Below are positions 55,124-64,000 of a DNA stretch of 64,000 bases, in pieces. A program made the position numbers and the translations under genes. The stretch is from Gammaproteobacteria bacterium LSUCC0057 (lineage in GTDB: Bacteria; Pseudomonadota; Gammaproteobacteria; Pseudomonadales; Porticoccaceae). Position 1 is the stretch's first letter; each line of letters begins with the position of its first letter. The stretch lies in contig SPIA01000001.1 in NCBI GenBank assembly GCA_004535795.1, forward strand, positions 124,001-188,000. Direction: 5' to 3'. The notes under the pieces were generated by a model, which was not told the DNA's origin, did not search any database, and worked only from the letters and a program-made list of their open reading frames with translations.

Positions 55124-55153
55124 ACGACAGCGGCGCTGCAGAACCGCTATACT
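55124..55153 (+). promoter_or_regulatory. Promoter of the MATE transporter gene
   Basis: ACGACA (55124-55129, 4/6) and TATACT (55148-55153, 5/6) with an 18-base spacer, 36 bases before the ATG, in the regB-MATE divergent region. Confidence 0.5.
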
Positions 55154-55189
55154 CGCCGCTTTGCGACCCTACTGGACAGCTGATTCGCC

Positions 55190-56548
55190 ATGGCAGAACT
55201 GCAAGCACTCAACGCCCGCTTAGTCGACGGCGACGTCGGCCAGACGCTGTTTAAATTGTCGCTGCCGATGATTGCCGGCATCTTCGCGCTGATGTCCTAC
55301 AACGCCGTCGATACCTTTTTTGTCGCCCAGCTCGGCGTGCGCGAGTTGGCGGCGATGAGCTTTACCTTCCCGGTGGTGATGATGGTCAGCAGCATCGCTA
55401 TTGGCCTCGGCGCCGCCGCCTCCTCTTGTGTGGCGCGAGCGATTGGCCGCGGCGACAAGCAGCGCGCCAAACGGCTGATCAGCGACTGTCTGCTGGTGGC
55501 CACGGCGGTCTCGCTGCTGGTAACGGTGGTCGGGCTGTGGTTCTTGGAGCCGCTGTTCAGCCGCCTCGGTGCCGGCCCAGAGCTGCTGCCGTTGATTAGC
55601 GACTACATGGTGTTGTGGTTGTGGGGCACCTTTGCCATGGTCGTACCAATGGTCGCCACCTCAATTATGCGCGCGATGGGCGACGCCTCGCTGGTCGGCA
55701 AACTGATGATTGCCGGCGCACTGGCCAACATCGCACTCGATCCAATTCTGATCTTTGGGCTGCTCGGCGCGCCGCGCCTCGAGTTGCAGGGGGCGGCGTG
55801 GGCGACACTGCTGTCGCGCGCGATCGGCGTGGCGATTGCCCTCTATTACTTTATCGACAACAAGTTGTTAGTGAATCCGCTGGCAGAGCTGGCGCCGCTG
55901 CGCAGTTCGCTGCGCGAAATCACCCATATTGGTATTCCGGCCATGGCTACCAATATGATCATTCCGTTCGCCAGCGGCCTGGTGCTAATTATGATCGCCG
56001 AGTACGGCGATGCCGCAGTCGCTGGGTTGGGTATTGCAGTACGGATAGAACCGCTGGCGCTGATCGCCTTCTACGCGCTGTCGGCAGTGATCGGCGGCTT
56101 TTGTGGGCAAAATCTCGGTGCCGGCGCCTACGCGCGACTGCAGCAGTCACTGCGTTGGTCGCTGCGCTACGCGCTGTCGATTGGCGCGCTGTTAGCCATG
56201 CTGCTCTTCATTGGCGCGCCGTGGTTGGTGGCAGCCTTTACCAGCGAGCCCGCCAGTGCCGCGGTGGCGGTTAGCTACTTGCGCATTGTGCCGCTCAGTT
56301 ACGGCTGCTACGGGCTGGTAATGGCCGCCAACGCCTCGTTTAACGGCCTCGGACGGCCGCTGCCGGCAACGGTGATTTCGGTGGCGCGGGTGATCGGTTT
56401 CTACCTGCCGGTGGCGTGGCTACTGCAGCAGCAGTTCGGTATCGACGGGCTATTCTACGCCAGCGCCACCGCTAACATTGCTGTCGGTCTGCTCGCTTAC
56501 GGCTGGTTGCGCCACTACTACCGCGATCTGGCCGCTAGCGCAGAATAG
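55190..56548 (+). CDS. MATE family efflux transporter
   Basis: A 452-aa protein with twelve hydrophobic segments in two homologous halves. LSLPMIAGIFALMSYNAVDTFFVAQLG in the first half and GIPAMATNMIIPFASGLVLIMIAEYGD in the second mark MatE domains; FNGLGRPLPATVISVARV is also typical. It probably exports cationic drugs or metabolites with Na+ or H+. Substrate unknown. The 3' end overlaps the convergent TIGR02647 gene by 14 bases. Confidence 0.93.
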   Translation: MAELQALNARLVDGDVGQTLFKLSLPMIAGIFALMSYNAVDTFFVAQLGVRELAAMSFTFPVVMMVSSIAIGLGAAASSCVARAIGRGDKQRAKRLISDCLLVATAVSLLVTVVGLWFLEPLFSRLGAGPELLPLISDYMVLWLWGTFAMVVPMVATSIMRAMGDASLVGKLMIAGALANIALDPILIFGLLGAPRLELQGAAWATLLSRAIGVAIALYYFIDNKLLVNPLAELAPLRSSLREITHIGIPAMATNMIIPFASGLVLIMIAEYGDAAVAGLGIAVRIEPLALIAFYALSAVIGGFCGQNLGAGAYARLQQSLRWSLRYALSIGALLAMLLFIGAPWLVAAFTSEPASAAVAVSYLRIVPLSYGCYGLVMAANASFNGLGRPLPATVISVARVIGFYLPVAWLLQQQFGIDGLFYASATANIAVGLLAYGWLRHYYRDLAASAE

Positions 56549-56765
56549 CGAGCAATTTGTCGCCGAGCTCGCGGGCTTCGTGGCCGAACGGGGTGAGGTA
56601 ACCGCCGTCGCGCTGGGTGGTTAACCCTTTGTCGTGCAACCGTGCTGCAGCCGCGACGGTGTCGGCATTGGCATCGCTGTGTACCTTCAGTCCGGCCAAG
56701 CTGGAGCTGTCGGGAAACTGCATCAGCAGTGCCAGTTCGTGGAGGGTGTTGTCGTCTAGGTTCAT
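56535..56765 (-). CDS. TIGR02647 family small protein
   Basis: A 76-aa soluble protein with LHELALLMQFPDSSSLAGLKVHSDA, ARLHDKGLTTQRDGGYLTPFG, which match the TIGR02647 pattern (short, possibly winged-helix, found in Pseudomonas-like genera). The DKGLxTQxDGGYLT segment looks like a wing of a winged-helix DNA-binding fold. Function not established. Convergent with the MATE gene. Confidence 0.8.
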   Translation of the reverse strand: MNLDDNTLHELALLMQFPDSSSLAGLKVHSDANADTVAAAARLHDKGLTTQRDGGYLTPFGHEARELGDKLLAILR

Positions 56766-56898
56766 GGCTTTACCTCTAGTTGTTATTGTCCCCTGTGCCA
56801 GCAGCGTAGCAGAAAGTCGGCGGCTAGCTGTAACTAAACTCGCGGCCGATATCAGGGTAAACTAGCGCGCACTAATAGATCACCGCAGAGAGACTGGT

Positions 56899-57276
56899 AT
56901 GAGCGAACCCCTGCAGCCACTGGCTGATGATTATGAAGAGAACCTCGACCGCTTTGTGGTTGAGGCGATAGAGTCTGGCGTGGTCTGGGGGCTAGCCACT
57001 GAGCAGGGCGACTGGGCTCTGGTCGACTCGGAGCGCAGCGACGATGTTGAGGTGATGCCGTTCTGGTCCGACCAGCGTCTGGCGCAAGCACTGTGTAACG
57101 GCGAGTGGTCGGTCTACTCACCTGTGGCGATAGATTTAGAGGAGTTTCTCGACGAGTGGCTGCCCGGCCTGCACAGCGATGTTGTGTTGGTGGGGGTCAA
57201 CTGGGACGAGCAGTTGGTGGGTGAAGAGTACGAGCCACTGGACTTGAGCGAAGAGCTAGAGGCGGACCTGCCGTGA
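56899..57276 (+). CDS. DUF2750 family protein
   Basis: A 125-aa acidic soluble protein. The pattern VVWGLATEQGDWALV, VEVMPFWSDQRLAQAL and ISLEEFL-like IDLEEFLDEWLPGL matches DUF2750. No catalytic residues can be named. The stop overlaps the next gene by 4 bases (GTGA), so the two are probably cotranslated. Confidence 0.82.
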   Translation: MSEPLQPLADDYEENLDRFVVEAIESGVVWGLATEQGDWALVDSERSDDVEVMPFWSDQRLAQALCNGEWSVYSPVAIDLEEFLDEWLPGLHSDVVLVGVNWDEQLVGEEYEPLDLSEELEADLP

Positions 57277-57995
57277 TTGATTTTAACCACTTCTACCAGA
57301 TCGACAGCGACCAGCGCTGGGTGATCAGCGCAGCGCAGGGCAGCACTTTTGCCAAGCGCTACGCCAACGACTTCAACCCACTCCACGATGCCGACAACCG
57401 CCGCTTTGTCGTGCCGGGTGATCTGCTGTTTGCGCTGGTGCTCCACCAGTTTGGTCTGCGCAGTCAGATGGCGTTTAGTTTTTCTGCCGCGGTGGCGGCT
57501 GACAGCCCGCTGCGGGTCAGCAGCTTAGAGCATGACAGTGAGTTGACCGTAGAGTTGTACGACAGCCGCGACAAAGTGGCGATGACTGCGCGAGCCGCGG
57601 GCCCAGGCAGTGATGACAGCGCCCTCATCAACCAGCTGGTGGCGGCTTACGTGAGTTTCTCTGGGCAGAACTTCCCGGGGATTTTGATGCCGCTGTTGCA
57701 ACAACAGCAGGTGATGATCAACCCCGATCGACCGCTGGTGATGTATGAGGGTATGGACTTTGCCCTCGACAGCTTTGCGCTGTCGGCACCGCAGCTGCAA
57801 CTGCACGAGGCGACACTGAGTGTCGACGGGCGGCGCGGCCAGGTGGTGTTTAACTTTGTCATTACCGAACAAGGCGAGGTAGTCGGCCGCGGTAAAAAAT
57901 ATATCGCGCTCGGCGGCCTGCGCCCCTACCAAGCGGCGCCGATGGATGCCATCGTCGCCGACTATCTAGCCCGCCGCCAAGCTTACCAGGCGTAG
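57273..57995 (+). CDS. DUF3581 family protein, possible hotdog fold
   Basis: A 240-aa soluble protein with FAKRYANDFNPLHDADNRRFVVPGDLLFALVL near the N-terminus. The NDFNPLH...VPGDLLFAL layout recalls the hydratase/thioesterase hotdog motif (N-x2-H, VPG), so a role with acyl thioesters is possible but unproven. GTG start within the DUF2750 stop. The 3' end overlaps the convergent copper receptor gene by 13 bases. Confidence 0.78.
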   Translation: MIDFNHFYQIDSDQRWVISAAQGSTFAKRYANDFNPLHDADNRRFVVPGDLLFALVLHQFGLRSQMAFSFSAAVAADSPLRVSSLEHDSELTVELYDSRDKVAMTARAAGPGSDDSALINQLVAAYVSFSGQNFPGILMPLLQQQQVMINPDRPLVMYEGMDFALDSFALSAPQLQLHEATLSVDGRRGQVVFNFVITEQGEVVGRGKKYIALGGLRPYQAAPMDAIVADYLARRQAYQA

Positions 57996-60181
57996 TTGGC
58001 GGCCACATAGAGCGAGCGACCGGGGCCGGGCAGTGCAATCCCCCAAGCTATGCCGGTGGCGCTCATAGTGGCGCCTTGGCCGCTGTAGACGCCGCCCTGC
58101 GCCAGCTGGTAGCTGTGATCAAAGAGGTTTTCTACGCCGACATCGATACGCAGCTGGCGACGGCTCCAAGAGCTGCGCAATGTAACCAGACCATAGCCGC
58201 TGGTGGCCACTTCGTTGCGCAGTTGCGAGGGGTCATCTTTGGCCGCCACCAGCTGCCACTCGAGGCTGTTGGTCCAGTTGCCCCAATGTTGCGTTATCGT
58301 CAACAGCGCGTTTAACGGCAGCGTGTTGTAGAGGGTGTCACCATCGTTGCGGCGCTCGGCGTCGAGGTAACTGACCACCGCGCGCGCCTGCCAGTGGCCG
58401 CTGCGGTAGTTGCCCAAATCGCGCTGCAGGGTTAAATCAACACCCCAAAGCTGCGCGTCGCGGTTGGCGTATTGCAGGTACTTAAAACCGTCACCGCTGT
58501 TGTTACAGCTGGCAGCGACACAGAGCTGGGCGTCGATGTAGTCATCGACCAGTGTGTAAAACGGCGACACAGTCACTGCCCACTGCTGATTAGCGGGGTC
58601 AAACCAGCGCCAGTCGGCGGTGATCGAGTGGGCTATTTCAGGCTGTAGATCGACGTCGCCGACATAACCGTTGCCGTCGCCAACGGTGTTGATCATGCGC
58701 ATCGCCATACCGTTGTTGCTCCAGCTGTAGCGCTCGTAGAGGTTGGGCGAACGCACTTTACGCGCCACACCGAGATCGAGCTCGCTGCCAGCGGCCAGGC
58801 GGTAACTGAGTTGCGCACTGATATCGATATTGTCGTCGCGCTGGCTGCGCGGCTGGCGGTTAAACGCCTCTGCATCAGCGGCGTACATAGCGTTGTAGCC
58901 CTGCACTTGGCCGGCGCGGCTGCGCACCCGCTCGTAGCGAACGCCCACCAAGCTGCTCAGCTGCTCGCTGTGGTGGCTCTGCAGCTCAGCGAACAGCGCA
59001 TCGCGGTCGCGGCGTCCGCGGTCGATATTGGTAAAGGTGTCGGGCGCCATCATCATGCCACCCGAGGCCGGCCAGTGGTCGTCGAGTCGATAGCGCTGCA
59101 GCTCTACGCCGTAGCGCAAAATTTGGCTGTTGCCGAGCTGATAGTCGATATCCACAGCAATACCGCGACTGACTCCCTCGGTCTCCATCGGCATACCGCG
59201 GGCGGTGCCGTAGAGGAATTGCTTGTCGGGGCCAAAGTCCATGGCGTGGTCGGTGTTCTCCCAGTACAGACGGCTGTTGACGCTGCCCCAGCTGTAGTCG
59301 CCGCTGTGGCGCAGCGTCGCCCGCCAGCTGGTATTGTCGAGCATATCCATGCGTTGATTGGCAAAGCCCTGAAAGGGGATGTGCTGATAGCCGATATCAA
59401 CGCCAAAGCGGTGTTGCTGGCCATTCATATCCAACCGCAGCGCGTGGTTGTGGCTCTCAAAAGCGGTTGAGCCGACCTCGTCGCCGGCCAAGTAACCGCG
59501 GTCGCTGGCGGCAATACCAGCCGGTTTAAACCCAGACGCCGCGCTGTAGTTGTTGGCCGCAGCGACGCTGCCCTCATAGCGCAGCGCAAACTGCTGATTG
59601 GCGGCCGTGACGCCGACATTGACGCCGTGGCCGTCGCCGTTGCTGCGGTAGTAGCTGCTGAGGCTGCCGCTGCTGATCCACTGCGCGCTTTGCGAAAATT
59701 GCGGCGCAGCGCTGCGCACCACAATGGTCCCGGCGATGCTGTCGCCGCCGACAGCGACCGGGGTGACGCCGACAAATACCGCCAGCTCGTCGATCTGGCT
59801 CGGGTCGGTGTAGGAGAGCGGCGGGTTCATATGGTTGCCGCAGGCCGAGATCAGGCTGACCCCGTCGAGCTCAATTTTGACCCGGTCGTCGCCCAGACCG
59901 CGCAGCTGCGGCAAGCTGGAGACCCCGCCGCCACTGCTGCTGGAGAGGCCGGGCAGCTGGTTGAGCAGCGCCGCACTATCGGCGGCGGCGACTCGGCGCG
60001 CCGCCAAAGCGGCACTGTCGAGAGTGTGGTCGCTGTGCGGCATCGGCAGCAGTGGGCTGGAGACCACAATCGCGGTCATATCGCGGGTTTGGCGCTCGCT
60101 GTGGCTGTGGTCGGCACTGGCCGCAGTGGCAACGGCGGCGCTGAGGGTAGCGCACAGCAGCAGGGGGAGAGACGGCTTCAT
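57983..60181 (-). CDS. oprC: TonB-dependent copper receptor, OprC/NosA-like
   Basis: Outer-membrane receptor (732 aa): signal peptide ending near ASA (about 23), plug (LRGLGDDRVKIELDGVSL, DELAVFVGVTPVAVGGDSIAGTIVV) and barrel ending SLYVAANYAW. The plug has Cys114-x3-Met118 followed by NPPLSYTDP, and the barrel has His312-x-Met314 (DHAMDFG). CxxxM plus HxM are the copper ligands known for P. aeruginosa OprC, with similar spacing. AAGGAG precedes the ATG by 5 bases. A weak -10 (TAAAAT, minus strand 60223-60218) and a perfect dyad lie upstream. Confidence 0.82.
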   Translation of the reverse strand: MKPSLPLLLCATLSAAVATAASADHSHSERQTRDMTAIVVSSPLLPMPHSDHTLDSAALAARRVAAADSAALLNQLPGLSSSSGGGVSSLPQLRGLGDDRVKIELDGVSLISACGNHMNPPLSYTDPSQIDELAVFVGVTPVAVGGDSIAGTIVVRSAAPQFSQSAQWISSGSLSSYYRSNGDGHGVNVGVTAANQQFALRYEGSVAAANNYSAASGFKPAGIAASDRGYLAGDEVGSTAFESHNHALRLDMNGQQHRFGVDIGYQHIPFQGFANQRMDMLDNTSWRATLRHSGDYSWGSVNSRLYWENTDHAMDFGPDKQFLYGTARGMPMETEGVSRGIAVDIDYQLGNSQILRYGVELQRYRLDDHWPASGGMMMAPDTFTNIDRGRRDRDALFAELQSHHSEQLSSLVGVRYERVRSRAGQVQGYNAMYAADAEAFNRQPRSQRDDNIDISAQLSYRLAAGSELDLGVARKVRSPNLYERYSWSNNGMAMRMINTVGDGNGYVGDVDLQPEIAHSITADWRWFDPANQQWAVTVSPFYTLVDDYIDAQLCVAASCNNSGDGFKYLQYANRDAQLWGVDLTLQRDLGNYRSGHWQARAVVSYLDAERRNDGDTLYNTLPLNALLTITQHWGNWTNSLEWQLVAAKDDPSQLRNEVATSGYGLVTLRSSWSRRQLRIDVGVENLFDHSYQLAQGGVYSGQGATMSATGIAWGIALPGPGRSLYVAANYAW

Positions 60182-60246
60182 GGGGCTCCTTAACAGGGCG
60201 CAATGGATACGCGCGCCATTTTAAGGCAGCCGCAGGGCGCCAGGAA

Positions 60247-60263
60247 TGCGACAAATTGTCGCA
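60247..60263. promoter_or_regulatory. Perfect 17-base dyad, candidate RegA/PrrA site
   Basis: TGCGACAAATTGTCGCA: 8-base perfect arms around one base, i.e. GCGAC-N5-GTCGC, fitting the described RegA/PrrA pattern GCGNC-Nx-GNCGC. The centre is 74 bases upstream of the copper receptor ATG and about 44 upstream of the predicted transcript start. It is 14 bases after the uvrA stop, and the alternative is a uvrA terminator stem, but no T-run follows on the minus strand. Confidence 0.55.
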
Positions 60264-60276
60264 CCCTGCGCCGCTG

Positions 60277-63096
<2,820 letters not shown>

Positions 63097-63185
63097 AAGT
63101 CGCTCGTTGTCGGGTAATGGGTGGCTGTTGCGGCTGGCCAAAACTACGCCACTGCGCGCCGGTTTGGCCAAAAAATTAGCGCTCC

Positions 63186-63215
63186 ATTATAGGGGTAGCG
63201 TCGCGCAATTCGCAA
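63186..63215 (-). promoter_or_regulatory. uvrA promoter
   Basis: On the minus strand TTGCGA (63215-63210, 4/6), 18 bases, then a perfect TATAAT (63191-63186), with a leader of about 85 bases. Confidence 0.65.
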
Positions 63216-63240
63216 AGATAACTGCCGCCCACCAGAGCGC

Positions 63241-63268
63241 TTGTCAGCGACAGCGGCGCTGGTAAACT
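63241..63268 (+). promoter_or_regulatory. Promoter of the MFS transporter gene
   Basis: TTGTCA (63241-63246, 5/6), 16-base spacer, TAAACT (63263-63268, 4/6), about 90 bases before the ATG; divergent from the uvrA promoter. Confidence 0.55.
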
Positions 63269-63355
63269 AAGCGCCTTAACGAGCGGCTGGTGCAGCGCTC
63301 GCCGTCAATGCTCGCGGCGCCACCGGCGCGCCAGCTACCACCGAGATGTCGCTCA

Positions 63356-64000
63356 ATGAGCCAAATCAACGTCGCCAAATTAGATACCCGCGTGGTTGCC
63401 TCGCTGGCCGGGTTATACGCCTCGCGTATGCTCGGGCTGTTTATGGTGTTGCCGGTGTTGGCGCTCTATATAGATGACTACCGGGGTGCTTCACCGCTCT
63501 GGCTGGGCCTAATTATTGGCGCTTACGGCCTCACTCAAGCCGCCCTGCAGATACCGCTCGGGCTGCTCTCCGACCGCATCGGTCGCCGCCCGGTGATTGT
63601 TGGCGGCCTGTTGCTGTTTCTGCTGGGCAGCGTGGTCGCGGCGTTGGCCGACTCAGTCTGGGGGCTGTTGTGCGGCCGCCTTTTGCAGGGCAGCGGCGCT
63701 ATTGCCAGTACCACCATGGCGCTGGTCAGTGACCTGACCAGCGACGAAAATCGCGCCAAGGCGATGGCCGCCATCGGCGGCAGTATTGGCTTGTCGTTTA
63801 TGTTGGCGATGGTAGTCGGCCCGCTGCTGGCCGCCAACGGCGGTATGGCATTGATATTTTGGGTCACCGCGCTGCTCGCCGCGCTCGGCCTGGTGCTGTT
63901 TTTAACGGCGGTGCCGGTGCCGCTGCGCAGCACTGCCAACCGCGAAGTGCGGCCCGATCTCAGTCAGCTTAAAAGTGTGCTGGTCGATGCCAATCTGGCG
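63356..64000 (+). CDS. MFS transporter (YajR-like), 3' end outside the window
   Basis: The first 215 codons of a major facilitator open to the window edge. Six hydrophobic segments are visible, with the motif A region LGLLSDRIGRRPVI between TM2 and TM3 and GRLLQGSGAIASTTMALVSD in TM4. The N-terminus RMLGLFMVLPVLALY matches the YajR-like drug/sugar efflux proteins that stand divergent from uvrA in many gammaproteobacteria, usually followed by ssb. The true C-terminus (YajR has a YAM domain) cannot be checked. Confidence 0.88.
   Translation, partial: MSQINVAKLDTRVVASLAGLYASRMLGLFMVLPVLALYIDDYRGASPLWLGLIIGAYGLTQAALQIPLGLLSDRIGRRPVIVGGLLLFLLGSVVAALADSVWGLLCGRLLQGSGAIASTTMALVSDLTSDENRAKAMAAIGGSIGLSFMLAMVVGPLLAANGGMALIFWVTALLAALGLVLFLTAVPVPLRSTANREVRPDLSQLKSVLVDANLA

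Noticed and set aside
60247-60263. CRP or FNR site
   Set aside because: TGCGA/TCGCA arms are 7 apart rather than 6 and do not match TGTGA or TTGAT half sites; the RegA/PrrA pattern fits better.

Overview
The window looks like chromosome of a high-GC gammaproteobacterium. The gene blocks rseC-mucD-lepA-lepB-rnc-era-recO, cysM-relA-mazG, asmA-mutY-yggX beside tRNA-Phe and hisBH, regBA and hom-thrC, together with small families such as DUF2288, DUF2750, DUF3581 and TIGR02647, are typical of Pseudomonadales/Cellvibrionales-type, often marine, lineages. GTG and TTG starts are common and many neighbours overlap by 1-4 bases. I see no complete insertion sequence, prophage, integron or CRISPR array. 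The one clear foreign trace is a decayed AbiEii-type toxin gene at about 26.9-27.35 kb.

Layout. 0-11.3 kb: envelope stress (rseC end, mucD), then a tightly packed translation/RNA/repair run (lepA, lepB, rnc, era, recO, acpS), then cysM, relA (ppGpp synthesis) and mazG. 11.5-17.7 kb: adk, tsaB, uppP, a beta-hydroxyacid dehydrogenase, apeB, trpS and a cytochrome c5 lipoprotein with its own promoter and terminator. 17.7-26.9 kb: ugd, then an AraC-type regulator divergent from a propionyl-CoA to succinyl-CoA set (methylmalonyl-CoA mutase, both propionyl-CoA carboxylase subunits, MeaB). 27.4-31.9 kb: prfC, an acyltransferase, a TauE/SafE permease, a small membrane protein and an AI-2E family protein. 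31.9-38.9 kb, mostly minus strand: a DUF481 outer-membrane protein, tRNA-Phe followed by two about 165-bp tandem repeats that each carry the last 19 bases of the tRNA, yggX-mutY-asmA, a ZnuD-type zinc receptor with nine His-Asp-Glu repeats and a small His/Cys-rich protein. 38.9-45.3 kb: hisB-hisH, DUF2288, an acyl-CoA dehydrogenase, a cold-shock protein, then a nitrogen-control cluster (sigma-54 promoter, TorF-like porin, PII, AmtB, second PII). 45.4-53.2 kb: RND efflux pair, DsbC, hom, thrC. 53.2-64 kb: redox two-component system RegB/RegA, MATE transporter, small conserved genes, an OprC-like copper receptor, uvrA and the start of an MFS transporter.

How parts fit together. Three themes stand out. 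(1) Metal uptake: a zinc receptor and a copper receptor that retains both CxxxM and HxM copper-ligand motifs. A perfect 17-base dyad fitting the published RegA/PrrA recognition pattern lies just upstream of the copper receptor, and regBA lies 5 kb away, so redox control of copper uptake for cupro-oxidases is a testable idea. (2) Nitrogen: a near-consensus sigma-54 promoter and an NtrC-like site drive a porin-glnK-amtB unit, while a second PII copy downstream has a separate sigma-70-like promoter. (3) A stable RNA locus at tRNA-Phe whose architecture closely parallels the E. coli tyrT/rtT repeats but on another tRNA. This is the most unusual structure in the window. All assignments come from reading motifs and context; no database search was run.
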